Assembly: GCF_017813365.1 (NCBI RefSeq)
Contig: NZ_JAGIZA010000003.1
Coordinates: 248,001 to 312,000, forward strand
Source of the DNA: Roseomonas indoligenes
GTDB taxonomy: Bacteria; Pseudomonadota; Alphaproteobacteria; Acetobacterales; Acetobacteraceae
Length of the DNA stretch: 64,000 bases
Reading direction: 5' to 3'
Each line of letters starts with the position of its first letter. Positions within the stretch are counted from its first letter, which is position 1. The notes beneath the pieces are model-generated. The model did no database searches, was not told the DNA's origin, and saw only the letters and a list, made by a program, of their open reading frames with translations. This document shows, piece by piece, positions 26,901 to 36,014 of the stretch. Both the position numbers and the translations under genes were made by a program.

Positions 26901-28141
26901 CAGGAGAAGAACCTCCTTGCCGAGGTGAGCGCCTCCGCCAGGAAGTCGATCTCCTCATGCGTCGTGTACATCCCGAAGGAAGCACGGCAGGTGCTGTCGT
27001 GCCCGATACGGACATGCAGCGGCTCCGCGCAGTGCCGGCCGGCGCGCACCGCAATGCCCACGCGGTCCAGAAGGGTGGACAGGTCGTGCGCGTGAGCGTT
27101 GCCGAGGGCGAAGGAGAAGACCCCGCCCCGGTCCTGCGCGCGCCCGATCACCGTCAGCCCCTCGATAGTAGAAAGCTTCGCCATGGCGTGGTCCACCAGC
27201 GCGCGCTCATGCGCCTCGATGGCCTCCATCCCGATCGCGGTGACGTAGTCGATCGCCGCGTGCAGACCGACGGCCTCCACGATCGGCGGCGTGCCCGCCT
27301 CGAACTTCGCCGGCACGGGCGCAGCGCGGAATCCCTCCCGCGTCACCTCGGAGATCATGTCGCCGCCGCCCATGAAGGGCGGCATGGCGTCCAGCAGCTC
27401 CATCCGGCCCCAGAGGACGCCAATGCCCGTCGGGCCGTAAAGCTTGTGGCCGGTGAAGACGTAGAAATCCGCGTCCAGCGCCCGGACGTCCACGCGCCGG
27501 TGCACCGCGGCCTGGGATCCGTCGAACAGCACCTTCGCGCCATGCGCATGGGCCAGTGCCGCGATGCGCGCCGCGGGCGTCACCGTGCCCAGCACGTTGG
27601 ACATGTGGGTAATGGCAACCAGCCCGACCTTCCCGTCGGCCAGCTTGGCCTCCAGGTCCGCCATGTCCAGCTCGCCGGCATCCGTGACGTTGGCGATCCG
27701 CAGCTCGATCCCGTGGTCCTGCGCCAGCATCTGCCAGGGCACGAAGTTGGCGTGGTGCTCCATCTCGGAAACCACCACCGCCTGCCCGGGCTTCAGCACC
27801 CCGCGGCCGAAGGAATGGGCCACGAGGTTAATGGCGGCCGTGGAGTTGGAAGTGAACACCACCTCCCGCGCATCGCCCGCGTTCAAGAACCGCGCCACCG
27901 CTGCGCGCGCCGCCTCATAGGCGGCCGTGGAGGCCTCGCTCAGCTGGTAGGCGCCGCGATGCACGTTGGCGTAGCTCGTCTCGAACATCTCGCGCATGGC
28001 ATCGATCACTGCGCGCGGCTTCTGGGCGGAGGCACCGGAGTCCAAGAACACCAGCGGCTTGCCATGCACCTTGGACGACAGGATCGGGAAATCCTGCCGG
28101 ATCCGCTGCACGTCCAGCGCGGGTCTCAAGCTGCCATCCAT
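26900..28141 (-). CDS. sufS: SufS cysteine desulfurase
   Basis: PLP-dependent group II cysteine desulfurase, 413 residues; takes sulfur from L-cysteine and passes it to SufU. Start ATG 28141 overlaps the sufD stop (ATGA). Landmarks are FLDSGASAQKPRAVIDAMRE, HRGAYQLSEASTAAYE, TSNSTAAINLVAHSFG, EMEHHANFVPWQ, the PLP lysine in DFYVFTGHKLYGPTGIGVLW and the catalytic C371 in VRAGRHCAEPLHVRIG. All required residues are present. Confidence 0.95.
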   Translation of the reverse strand: MDGSLRPALDVQRIRQDFPILSSKVHGKPLVFLDSGASAQKPRAVIDAMREMFETSYANVHRGAYQLSEASTAAYEAARAAVARFLNAGDAREVVFTSNSTAAINLVAHSFGRGVLKPGQAVVVSEMEHHANFVPWQMLAQDHGIELRIANVTDAGELDMADLEAKLADGKVGLVAITHMSNVLGTVTPAARIAALAHAHGAKVLFDGSQAAVHRRVDVRALDADFYVFTGHKLYGPTGIGVLWGRMELLDAMPPFMGGGDMISEVTREGFRAAPVPAKFEAGTPPIVEAVGLHAAIDYVTAIGMEAIEAHERALVDHAMAKLSTIEGLTVIGRAQDRGGVFSFALGNAHAHDLSTLLDRVGIAVRAGRHCAEPLHVRIGHDSTCRASFGMYTTHEEIDFLAEALTSARRFFS

Positions 28142-29430
28142 CACGCGGCCTCCCCGTGCTGCGCCCACCAACCCGCGACGGCCTCGTCCAGCGCCTCGCG
28201 CGCGGCCTCGTCCGCCACGACCTCCACCGCCTCCTGCAGGAAGGCGCGCACCAGCATGGCGCGAGCCGGCCCTGCGGGGATCCCGCGGGAGCGGAGGTAG
28301 AACAGGCTGTCCTCGTCCAGCGCGCCGGCGGTCGCGCCATGGCTGCACTTCACGTCGTCAGCGTAGATCTCCAGCTGCGGCTTGCTGTCGATCTCCGCCT
28401 CCTCCGAAAGCAGGAGGGCCTGGTTCATCTGGTAGCCGTCGGTCTTCTGCGCCTCGCGCCGCACCAGGATCTTACCCTGGAACACGCCGCGGGAGCGCCC
28501 GGACAGCACCGTCTTCACCGTCTGCCGGCTGGCGCAGTTCGGCGCCGCATGGTCCAGCGCCGTCGTCGTGTCGGCCAGCTGGCCGTTCGCCACCAGCTGC
28601 GCGCCGTTCAGATGCGCGGCCGCCCGCGGCCCGAGCAGCGCCAGATGCGTCTCGCTGCGGCTGATCTTCCCGCCCGCGTTCAGCACGAAGCCGTCATAGG
28701 TGCCGCCCTCTGCCACGCGCACCCCGAGATGGGCGAGGTGATAGGCGCTCTCCGCCTCGCGCTGCACGCGGACATGGGTCAGCACGGCATCCTCGGCCAC
28801 CTCGATCTCGAAGACCGGGTTGTGCAGATGCGCGGACCCGGCCGGTGAGAGCGCCGTCTCCAGCAGCACCAGCCGCGCACCGCGCGCGAGGCGGATGAGG
28901 TGGCGCGGATGCACCGTCGCGGCCGTCTCGCCGGAAACGAGGGACAGCAGCTCCACCCGCCCGGCATCCGTGCCCGCCGGAACTTCCAGGACTAGGCCAT
29001 CCTCGAAGAGCAGCGTGTTCAGCGTCACCATCGGCTGGGAAGCGGAGGCCACGGTGTTCAGCCGCGGCGCCACAGTCTCGATCACCTCCGCCAGCGATCC
29101 CGCCACCAGCCCGTCCAGCGAGGAGAGGTCGGCGCGGAACCGCCCGTCCACGAACACGGCCCGCCGGTCGGCGCGCGCGGGCGGAAGCGCCACCGCCTCG
29201 TCCACCGGGGTCAGCGCCTCGCGGAACTCCCCGCGAAGCATCGGGGCGAGATCAGTGTAGCGCCAAGCCTCCAGCCGGCGGCTGGGCAGCCCGGCCGCGG
29301 TCAGCGTCTCGGCGGCCGCGTCGCGCAGCGCGCGCAGGGCGGGGATGTCGGCGCCCGGCAGGCGCCCGGCCAGTCCGGCATAGCGGTGCAGGAAGGCCGC
29401 CGCATTGCTGGTGGGGGAAACGCTGTTCAT
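28141..29430 (-). CDS. sufD: SufD component of the SufBCD Fe-S scaffold
   Basis: 429-residue beta-helix scaffold subunit that pairs with SufB. Start ATG 29430. The N-terminal half includes SRRLEAWRYTDLAPMLRGEF, and the core has DTTTALDHAAPNCASRQTVK, LSGRSRGVFQGKILVRREAQ and YADDVKCSHGATAGALDEDSLFYLRSRGI, the conserved SufD histidine region. It lies 10 bases after sufC and overlaps sufS by 3-4 bases, implying coupled translation. Confidence 0.94.
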   Translation of the reverse strand: MNSVSPTSNAAAFLHRYAGLAGRLPGADIPALRALRDAAAETLTAAGLPSRRLEAWRYTDLAPMLRGEFREALTPVDEAVALPPARADRRAVFVDGRFRADLSSLDGLVAGSLAEVIETVAPRLNTVASASQPMVTLNTLLFEDGLVLEVPAGTDAGRVELLSLVSGETAATVHPRHLIRLARGARLVLLETALSPAGSAHLHNPVFEIEVAEDAVLTHVRVQREAESAYHLAHLGVRVAEGGTYDGFVLNAGGKISRSETHLALLGPRAAAHLNGAQLVANGQLADTTTALDHAAPNCASRQTVKTVLSGRSRGVFQGKILVRREAQKTDGYQMNQALLLSEEAEIDSKPQLEIYADDVKCSHGATAGALDEDSLFYLRSRGIPAGPARAMLVRAFLQEAVEVVADEAAREALDEAVAGWWAQHGEAA

Positions 29431-29440
29431 CGCATCCCCC

Positions 29441-30190
29441 TCAGGCGGCCTCGCCGAGAACGCCGGCGTAACCCTCGGCCTCCAGGCGATGCGCCAGCTC
29501 CGGCCCGCCAGAGGTCAGGATGCGGCCATCGGCCAGCACATGCACCCGGTCCGGCACGATGTGGTTCAGCAGGCGCTGGTAGTGGGTGATGACGAGGGCG
29601 GAGAAGTTCGGCCCGCGCATGGCGTTCACGCCGTCGGAGACGATCTTCAGCGCGTCGATGTCCAGCCCGCTATCCGTCTCGTCGAGGATCGCGATCTTCG
29701 GCTGCAGCAGCGCCATCTGCAGAATCTCGTTCCGCTTCTTCTCGCCGCCGGAGAAGCCGACATTCACGCCGCGCTTCAGCATGTCCTCCGGCATGGAGAG
29801 CTCCTTCATGCGGGCGCGCGCCAGCTTCAGGAACTGCATCGCGTCCACCTCCGGCTCCCCGCGCGTGCGGCGGATGGCGTTCAAGGCGGTGCGCAGGAAG
29901 TTAGCATTGCCCACGCCGGGCAGTTCCACCGGGTACTGGAAGGCCAGGAACAGGCCGGCGGCGGCGCGCTCCTCCGGCTCCATGTCCAGCAGGTCCTGCC
30001 CGTTCAGCGTCACGGAGCCGCCGGTGATCTCGTATCCCTCGCGGCCCGAGAGCGCGTAGGACAGGGTGGACTTCCCGGCGCCGTTCGGCCCCATGATGGC
30101 GTGGATCTCGCCATCCGGCACCTCAAGGTTCACGCCCTTGAGGATCGCTTTGCCATCGACCTCGGCGGTCAGGTTCTCGATACGCAGCAT
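29441..30190 (-). CDS. sufC: SufC ABC-type ATPase
   Basis: 249-residue ABC ATPase driving the SufBCD scaffold. Start ATG 30190 (MLRIENLTAEVDGKAILKGV). Walker A is AIMGPNGAGKSTLSYAL, Q-loop GLFLAFQYPVELPGVG, signature VGFSGGEKKRNEILQMALL and Walker B PKIAILDETDSGLDIDAL; VITHYQRLLNHIVPDRVHVL contains the H-loop. The SGGEKKRNE signature is diagnostic for SufC. It starts 23 bases after sufB. Confidence 0.96.
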   Translation of the reverse strand: MLRIENLTAEVDGKAILKGVNLEVPDGEIHAIMGPNGAGKSTLSYALSGREGYEITGGSVTLNGQDLLDMEPEERAAAGLFLAFQYPVELPGVGNANFLRTALNAIRRTRGEPEVDAMQFLKLARARMKELSMPEDMLKRGVNVGFSGGEKKRNEILQMALLQPKIAILDETDSGLDIDALKIVSDGVNAMRGPNFSALVITHYQRLLNHIVPDRVHVLADGRILTSGGPELAHRLEAEGYAGVLGEAA

Positions 30191-30213
30191 GTCTCTAACT
30201 CTCCGCGCCGGGC

Positions 30214-31710
30214 TTACCCGACGCTCCCTTCCAGGCTGATCTGCAGCAGCTTCTGCGCCTCGACCGCGAACTCCATCGGAAGCTCCTTCAGCACCTCGCG
30301 GCAGAAGCCGTTCACGATCAGGCCCACGGCGTCCTCCTGCGACAGCCCGCGCTGCCGGCAATAGAACAGCTGGTCCTCCGCGATCCGGCTCGTCGTCGCC
30401 TCGTGCTCGGTCTTGGCCGTCATGCAGCGGTTCTCGATGTAGGGCACGGTATGCGCCCCACACAGATCGCCGATCAGCAGGCTGTCGCACTGGGTGAAGT
30501 TGCGCGCGTTCGCTGCCTTCGGGCTGATCCGCACCAAGCCGCGATAGGTGTTCTGCCCCTTGCCCGCCGAGATGCCCTTGGAGACGATCGTGCTGCGGGT
30601 GTTCTTGCCCAGGTGGATCATCTTCGTGCCGGTATCGGCCTGCTGGTGGTTGTTGGTGATCGCCACCGAGTAGAACTCGCCCACCGACTCCTCGCCCTGC
30701 AGGATGCAGGACGGGTACTTCCAGGTGATGGCGGAACCCGTCTCCACCTGCGTCCAGCTCACCTTGCTACGGCGGCCACGGCAGGCCGCGCGCTTGGTGA
30801 CGAAGTTGTAGATGCCGCCCTTCCCGTTCTCGTCGCCCGGGTACCAGTTCTGGACCGTGCTGTACTTGATGGAGGCATCGTCCATCGCGACAAGCTCCAC
30901 CACCGCCGCGTGAAGCTGGTTCTCGTCTCGCTGCGGGGCCGTGCAGCCCTCCAGGTAGGAGACGGTCGAGCCCTCATCCGCGATGATCAGGGTGCGCTCG
31001 AACTGCCCCGTGCTCTTCGCGTTGATGCGGAAGTAGGTGGAGAGCTCCATCGGGCAGCGCACGCCCTTGGGGATGTAGACAAAGCTGCCATCCGTAAAGA
31101 CCGCGCTGTTCAGCGCCGCGAAGAAGTTGTCGGTGTGCGGCACCACGGTGCCCAGGTACTTCCGCACCAGATCCGGGTGGTTTTGCACCGCCTCGGAGAT
31201 GGAGCAGAAGATGATCCCCTCCTTCTCCAGCCGGCCCTTGTAGGTGGTGGCAACGGATACGCTGTCGAAGACCGCGTCGATCGCGATCGGCAGGCGGCCG
31301 TCGGACGGACTCTCGCCCGCGCCCTCCACGCCGGCCAGGATGGCCTGCTCCTTCAGCGGGATGCCGAGCTTGGCATAGGTCTTCAGCAACTCCGGATCGA
31401 CCTCGTCCAGCGACTTCGGCCCGACCTTCTCCTTCGGCGCCGCGTAGTAATAGGCGTCCTGGTAGTCGATCGGCGGATAGGTCACGGCCGGCCAGCGCGG
31501 CTCCTCCATGCCCTTCCAGGCCTCAAAAGCGCGCAGCCGCCAATCCAGCAGCCAGGACGGCTCGTTCTTCTTCGCGGAGATGAAGCGGACGATGTCCTCG
31601 TTCAGCCCCTTGGGGGCGAACTCCATCTCGATGTCGGTCTCGAACCCCCACTTGTAGGCGCCCTGCGTGGCGTCCCGGACGGTATCGAGGGTCTCTTCGA
31701 CGGCAGGCAT
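30214..31710 (-). CDS. sufB: SufB component of the SufBCD Fe-S scaffold
   Basis: 498-residue scaffold subunit on which clusters are built. Start ATG 31710 ([20 protein letters not shown]). Diagnostic segments are [90 protein letters not shown] and [14 protein letters not shown], which contains the conserved cysteine. Near its C-terminus is [19 protein letters not shown]. It begins 10 bases after sufR, with which it is clearly cotranscribed. Confidence 0.96.
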   Translation of the reverse strand: MPAVEETLDTVRDATQGAYKWGFETDIEMEFAPKGLNEDIVRFISAKKNEPSWLLDWRLRAFEAWKGMEEPRWPAVTYPPIDYQDAYYYAAPKEKVGPKSLDEVDPELLKTYAKLGIPLKEQAILAGVEGAGESPSDGRLPIAIDAVFDSVSVATTYKGRLEKEGIIFCSISEAVQNHPDLVRKYLGTVVPHTDNFFAALNSAVFTDGSFVYIPKGVRCPMELSTYFRINAKSTGQFERTLIIADEGSTVSYLEGCTAPQRDENQLHAAVVELVAMDDASIKYSTVQNWYPGDENGKGGIYNFVTKRAACRGRRSKVSWTQVETGSAITWKYPSCILQGEESVGEFYSVAITNNHQQADTGTKMIHLGKNTRSTIVSKGISAGKGQNTYRGLVRISPKAANARNFTQCDSLLIGDLCGAHTVPYIENRCMTAKTEHEATTSRIAEDQLFYCRQRGLSQEDAVGLIVNGFCREVLKELPMEFAVEAQKLLQISLEGSVG

Positions 31711-31720
31711 GTCAGATCCC

Positions 31721-32182
31721 TTACTCGGCCGCCAGATGGGCGGTGGGGGAAACAGGGGCGCGGCGATGGGCATCCGCGCAGGTGGGCCGGGCCAGGTCGG
31801 CGATGGTCACGGCGGAGAGCGCGGCGCGCACCGCCTCGTTCACGGGGTTCCAGCGGCCGTGGATGGGGCAGTGCCCCTCCGCCTCGCAGCCACCGGTGCC
31901 ACCCTCCACGCAGGCCGTCAGGGCGATCGGGCCGTCCATCGCCACCACAACCTCGGCGAGGTTGATGGCGGTGATCGCGCGCGCCGCCCGGTGCCCGCCC
32001 CGTGCCCCGCGCTGGGCCTCGACGAGCCCGGCCTGGGAGAGGATGCGCAGCACTTTCGCCACCGTCGGCTCGGCTATGCCGGTCGCGGCGGAAAGGGAGG
32101 GGGCGGTGTGCAGCCCGCCCTCCTGCCCCAGCCGGGCGAGGAGGACGACCGCGTAATCCGCGAGTTTGGACAGGCGAAGCAC
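31721..32182 (-). CDS. sufR: Rrf2-family Fe-S cluster-sensing regulator (SufR/IscR-like)
   Basis: 153-residue Rrf2 regulator leading the suf operon. The start is GTG 32182: it gives [20 protein letters not shown], the family's N-terminus, and no other start codon lies in frame near the operator. No good ribosome site precedes it, so initiation may be leaderless or nearly so. The wHTH includes [20 protein letters not shown]. Cluster ligands are C91, C99 and C105, with H108 following as HCPIHGRW (IscR uses C92, C98, C104, H107). It likely represses its own operon when cluster-bound. Confidence 0.92.
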   Translation of the reverse strand: MLRLSKLADYAVVLLARLGQEGGLHTAPSLSAATGIAEPTVAKVLRILSQAGLVEAQRGARGGHRAARAITAINLAEVVVAMDGPIALTACVEGGTGGCEAEGHCPIHGRWNPVNEAVRAALSAVTIADLARPTCADAHRRAPVSPTAHLAAE

Positions 32183-32205
32183 GGTGATGTCGGACCGGAG
32201 AATGG

Positions 32206-32230
32206 ATACCAGACCCCAGCGGTCCGGTAT
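32206..32230. promoter_or_regulatory. IscR type-1-like operator upstream of the suf operon
   Basis: A 25-bp imperfect palindrome: arms ATACCAGACC and GGTCCGGTAT around CCAGC, one mismatch in ten. It begins ATA and ends TAT and has GAC and GTC at the positions seen in the E. coli type-1 IscR site, which is also 25 bp. It lies 24-48 bases upstream of the sufR GTG and should overlap the promoter. The mapping to IscR/SufR control is inference from position and pattern. Confidence 0.72.
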
Positions 32231-32398
32231 GGGGTGGAAATGCGTCCTCGCCCGCACACTGTCAAGGAGCCCGCGCCGGCGTGCCCGGCAAAAACAACGA
32301 CTTGCGAGTGATTCGCGGCTGGCATGCGGCGGCGCCATGCCTTCCGCCCCGCCGACCCGCGGCCTAGAAGAGCGGGAAGAAGCGTACAGGCAGGCCCC

Positions 32399-33085
32399 GT
32401 GACGGAATCCATGCGCCCCACCGACTTCACCGCCGCCGGTGAGGCCCCTCCCACCAAGCCCGTCCACCCCAGGGATGCCGCCACGCTCCTGCTCTGGCGC
32501 GAATCCGGCGGGCACCTTGAGGTGCTGATGGGCGTGCGCAGCGTGAAGCACCGCTTCATGCCCAGCCGCCTCGTCTTCCCCGGCGGCCGCGTGGACCTGG
32601 AGGACCGCACGACCCCCGTCCTCTCGGACCTGCACCCCCCTACCCGCCGCGCCCTGGAACACCGTGCCCCGTCCCGGCTGGCCCGCGCCATCGCGGTTGC
32701 CGCCGCGCGGGAGCTGATGGAGGAAACGGGCCTTCTCCTCGGCCGTATGGAGAATGGCCGCCTCCACGCCGACCTCGCCCCGATGCGATACCTCTGCCGC
32801 GCCGTCACCCCGGCGATGAGCCCGGTCCGATTCAACGCCCGGTTCCTGATGGCCCCGGCCGAAACCGTCAGCGGCGAACTGGCCGGCTCCGGCGAGCTGG
32901 AGCACCTGGAATACCACCGCGTGGATTCCACCCCGGCCCATGACATGGCACCGATCACCGCGAAGGTGCTTGGCGAGTTCCGGGACCTCATGGCCCTGCC
33001 CGAGGCGGAGCGGGAAACCCGCCCCCTGGTCTGGTACCAGGGCCGCGACACCCGCCGGCTGGAACGCGCCCAGGCCGGCGGCTAA
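32399..33085 (+). CDS. Nudix hydrolase (NUDT19/CoA-diphosphatase-like)
   Basis: 228-residue Nudix protein. Start GTG 32399 or ATG 32411 (MRPTDFTAAGEAPP); neither has a strong site. Key segments are RDAATLLLWRESGGHLEVLM, FMPSRLVFPGGRVDLEDR and the Nudix box core AAARELMEETGLLLG, with an insertion between the first glycine and the box as in NUDT19-type proteins. Such enzymes hydrolyse nucleoside-diphosphate-X compounds including CoA derivatives. Divergent from suf, so its promoter shares the region holding the SufR operator. Confidence 0.86.
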   Translation: MTESMRPTDFTAAGEAPPTKPVHPRDAATLLLWRESGGHLEVLMGVRSVKHRFMPSRLVFPGGRVDLEDRTTPVLSDLHPPTRRALEHRAPSRLARAIAVAAARELMEETGLLLGRMENGRLHADLAPMRYLCRAVTPAMSPVRFNARFLMAPAETVSGELAGSGELEHLEYHRVDSTPAHDMAPITAKVLGEFRDLMALPEAERETRPLVWYQGRDTRRLERAQAGG

Positions 33086-33119
33086 AGCCGGCGCGCCGCC
33101 CCGTCCCCGGGAGTACCAG

Positions 33120-33281
33120 TCAGCCTTCCGGCAACTCCCCCACCGCGATCCGCCGCAGCGCCTCACCCAGGTCGAAGCATTCCGTCGCGCCTCGTGGGAT
33201 GGGCCAGCCAGACCTTCCGGCGCGCGCAGAAGGCCTCGAAGGCGGTCTGCCAGGTCAGGGTGAAAGGTAGCGCAACGCCAT
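33120..33281 (-). pseudogene. small gene apparently broken by two compensating frameshifts
   Basis: ATG 33281 starts 4 bases after the stop of the MBL gene (TGAGGATG). The frame reads MALRYLSP and meets TGA. The neighbouring frame then gives TLTWQTAFEAFCARRKVWLA, and the first frame resumes with IPRGATECFDLGEALRRIA and VGELPEG before a stop at 33120. Start and final stop are in the same frame (162 bases), so two opposite single-base shifts would restore a protein of about 53 residues. It may be a recently decayed gene, sequencing error, or coincidence. I do not recognise the family. Confidence 0.5.
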
Positions 33282-33283
33282 CC

Positions 33284-34180
33284 TCAGGCCACCGCCCGGA
33301 ACTGCCCTTCCTCCTCCCGCGCCGCCCCTTCCCGCGCCAGCTTCAGCAGGTGCGCCAGCAGGCTGCGCGCCGCCGCCGGCACCAGCCGTTCCTCCAGGGA
33401 CGAGCCGTAGACCGTCCGCACCAGCTCCGTCGCGGAGACCGGCCCCGGCGCCGCGCGCAGTGCCGAAAGCACCGCCGCCTCCCGCTCCCGCCGATGCGCG
33501 ATGAGCGCGGCGATATAGGTGCCGGGATCGTCCTGCGCCGGCCCGTGCCCGGGCAAAAGCAGGCTGTCGCCGCGCGCCGCCACCCGGTCCAGCGAGCGCA
33601 TGTAATCCGCCATGTCGCCATCGGGCGGGGAGACGATGCTGGTGGACCAGGCCATCACATGGTCCGCGCTGAACAGCACCCCCGACGGCGCCAGCGCCGC
33701 ATCCGCCTCCAGCGCGAAGCAGAGGTGGTTTGCGCAATGGCCGGGCGTGTGCAGCGCCGTCAGCCGCCAGCCCTCCCCCTCCACAACGGCGCCGTCGGCC
33801 AGGCGGGTGTCGGGCGAGAAGTCGTGGTCGCCGCCCTCTCCCTCGGATGGCGGGGTCAGGTGCGGCCCGAAGCCCAGCGTCTCCGCCCCTGTCACCGCCT
33901 TCAGCGGCGCCGTGCCGGGCGAGTGGTCCCGGTGCGTGTGTGAAACGAGGACCCGCGTCACCCGCTCCCCCGCTGTCGCTGCCAGCAGGGCATCCAGATG
34001 TGCCGCATCCACCGGGCCAGGGTCCAGCACCGCCACCTCGCCCCGCCCGATGAGGTAAGTGTTGGTGCCGCGGAAGGTGAAGGGCCCGGGGTTGTTGCAG
34101 ATCACCCGCCGGATGCCCGGCGCGATCCACTCCACCTCTCCAGGGACCAGGGGATCGTCACGCCGGAACACAGGGTTCAT
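33284..34180 (-). CDS. MBL-fold hydrolase with C-terminal winged helix (LACTB2/RNase-Z-like)
   Basis: 298-residue metallo-hydrolase. ATG 34180 overlaps the stop of the upstream exporter (ATGA). The catalytic domain runs from GIRRVICNNPGPFTFRGTNTYLIG through the zinc motif VLVSHTHRDHSPG, LHTPGHCANHLCF, LFSADHVMAWSTSIV and LLPGHGP. A C-terminal winged helix (about residues 225-285, YIAALIAHRREREAAVLSAL onward) matches LACTB2-like endoribonucleases and the thioesterase group of this family. RNA or thioester substrate cannot be decided. Confidence 0.88.
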   Translation of the reverse strand: MNPVFRRDDPLVPGEVEWIAPGIRRVICNNPGPFTFRGTNTYLIGRGEVAVLDPGPVDAAHLDALLAATAGERVTRVLVSHTHRDHSPGTAPLKAVTGAETLGFGPHLTPPSEGEGGDHDFSPDTRLADGAVVEGEGWRLTALHTPGHCANHLCFALEADAALAPSGVLFSADHVMAWSTSIVSPPDGDMADYMRSLDRVAARGDSLLLPGHGPAQDDPGTYIAALIAHRREREAAVLSALRAAPGPVSATELVRTVYGSSLEERLVPAAARSLLAHLLKLAREGAAREEEGQFRAVA

Positions 34181-35073
34181 CGCGCCCTCCTGAACTCGCT
34201 GCGGAGGATCAGGACACCTGCCCCCACGATCAGAACGCTGCCCGCCAGCATAGGCAGGCCGGGCAGCTCGCCCCAGAGCATCCAGCCCAGCAGCGCCGCC
34301 CAGAGCAGCCCCGTATAGGTGTAGGGCCCGAGGGAGGAGACCTGCGCGCTGGCGAAGGCCTCCGTATTCAGCACCTGGCCCACCCCGCCGATCACCCCGA
34401 TCAGCACCAGCATCCCCAGATCCGGCCAGGAAGGAGTGGTCCAGAAGAAGGGGAGCGCCAGCCCCGTCATCGCCGTCATCATCAGGGCCTGCCAGAGCAC
34501 GATGGTGGTGCTCGCCTCCGTCGCCGAGAGCTGCCGCACCAGCATGGTGGAGAGCGCGGCGAAGAACCCGCCCATCGCCGCCGTCAGATAGCCCACCAGC
34601 ATGCCCGATCCGCCGGTGGTACCGGTGCCCGCGCCGAGTTCCGCCCCCTTGCCCGCCGCGATCGCCAGCACGCCGAGGAAGCCGATGATCACCGCACCCC
34701 AGCGCGCCGGCCCTGGCCGCTCCCCCAGCCAGGGGATGGCGAGGAGGATGACGAAGAGCGGCTGCGTGTAGTTCAGCGCCGTCTGCTCCGCGAGCGGCAG
34801 GAACGACAGCGCGAAGAAGGAGCAGCCCATGGCCACCATGCCCGTGAAGGCCCGCCCGGCATGCCCCACCAGCCGCCGCGTCCGCAGCAGCGCCCCCATC
34901 CGCAGCCCCGCCACCAGCACGATGGGCAGGGAGAAGAAATTCCGGAAGAACATCAGTTCCAGGAAGCTGTATCGCGGGCTCAGCGCCTTCACGCAGGCGC
35001 CCATGACCGCGAAGCAGGCGGTGGCGCCGAGCATCATCAGCGCGCCGCGGCGGGCATCGTGCCGCAACGGCAT
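34177..35073 (-). CDS. EamA-family drug/metabolite exporter
   Basis: 298-residue inner-membrane protein with ten predicted helices in two EamA repeats (first MLGATACFAVMGACVKALS, second YLTAAMGGFFAALSTMLVRQ). Start ATG 35073 overlaps the upstream exporter's stop. Features such as LNYTQPLFVILLAIPWLGE and the C-terminal ALLGWMLWGELPGLPMLAGS are typical for RhaT/RarD-type DMT carriers. The ligand is unknown. It lies in a unit with a second EamA gene, a MaoC-like dehydratase and an MBL hydrolase. Confidence 0.9.
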   Translation of the reverse strand: MPLRHDARRGALMMLGATACFAVMGACVKALSPRYSFLELMFFRNFFSLPIVLVAGLRMGALLRTRRLVGHAGRAFTGMVAMGCSFFALSFLPLAEQTALNYTQPLFVILLAIPWLGERPGPARWGAVIIGFLGVLAIAAGKGAELGAGTGTTGGSGMLVGYLTAAMGGFFAALSTMLVRQLSATEASTTIVLWQALMMTAMTGLALPFFWTTPSWPDLGMLVLIGVIGGVGQVLNTEAFASAQVSSLGPYTYTGLLWAALLGWMLWGELPGLPMLAGSVLIVGAGVLILRSEFRRAR

Positions 35074-36014
35074 CAGCCCACCCCTGCCAGGCCGGGGCGG
35101 GCGGCGATCTCCGCCGCGCGCGCCAGCCGCGCCCGCACCCTCTCCCGGTATAGGTTGTACAGCCCTGCCGCGACCACCACGGACGCGCCCAGCACGGTCG
35201 TCGTCGCCGGCACGTCGCCCCAGACCAGCAGCCCGACCACGGTGCCCATCACCAGCGTCGAGTACTCGAAGGGCGCCAGCAGACCCACCGGCGCCAGCGC
35301 GAAGCCCCGGGCGAACAGGAAATGCGCGCAGGCGTTGCCGAAGCCGAGGATCAGGATCGCCACCACCCCGCCCGCGGAAGGCCAGCCCAGCGGGGGGAAC
35401 AGCGGCAGCACCGCGATCCCCACGGGCACATGCGCCACCATCAGCCAGAAGGTCACGCCCGCCGGACGATCCGTGCGCGCCAGCACGCGCATCCACAGCC
35501 GCGTCAGCGCCATCAGCCCGACGCCCGCCAGCAGCACCCCCGCTTCCCATCGCCAGAGGTCGCCGCCCGGCCGCACCATCACCAGCACGCCGAGGAAGCC
35601 CGCGAAGGTGGAGAGCCATCGGCGCCACCCCACCGCCTCCCCCAGAAGCGGGATGGCCAGCAGCGTCATGGCCAGCGGCGCCATGGCCGCCACGGCGTAG
35701 CTGTCCCCCAGCGGCATGCCGCGCACCCAGGCGAAGTAGAAGGTCACCGTCACCACGCAGTGCAGGAGGCACCGCCAGAGCATCAGGGACCGGTTCACCG
35801 GCCGCACCCGCCCCGGCGCCCGCCAGGCACCGGTGAGGAGCAGGATGGCGATCGTCCCGATGATCCCTCGCAGGATCATCGCCACCGCCACCCCGATCTC
35901 CGGCAGGACCCATTTCACCGCCGCATCGGAGACGGTGACGATGGCGAAGCCCGCGGCCACGCAGCCGATGCCGCGCAGCGCGTCGTCCGGGCGCGCCGTG
36001 ACAGGTTCAGGCAA
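35073..36014 (-). CDS. EamA-family drug/metabolite exporter
   Basis: 313-residue, ten-helix DMT protein. The start is TTG 36014, which overlaps the stop of the dehydratase gene by 8 bases; no ATG is available near the first helix (GIGCVAAGFAIVTVSDAAVK). EamA repeats end in WRRWLSTFAGFLGVLVMVRP and GLLAPFEYSTLVMGTVVGLLVWGD. Similarity to the neighbouring exporter is only at family level, so the pair may be paralogues that export different compounds or act as a heterodimer. Confidence 0.88.
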   Translation of the reverse strand: MPEPVTARPDDALRGIGCVAAGFAIVTVSDAAVKWVLPEIGVAVAMILRGIIGTIAILLLTGAWRAPGRVRPVNRSLMLWRCLLHCVVTVTFYFAWVRGMPLGDSYAVAAMAPLAMTLLAIPLLGEAVGWRRWLSTFAGFLGVLVMVRPGGDLWRWEAGVLLAGVGLMALTRLWMRVLARTDRPAGVTFWLMVAHVPVGIAVLPLFPPLGWPSAGGVVAILILGFGNACAHFLFARGFALAPVGLLAPFEYSTLVMGTVVGLLVWGDVPATTTVLGASVVVAAGLYNLYRERVRARLARAAEIAARPGLAGVG

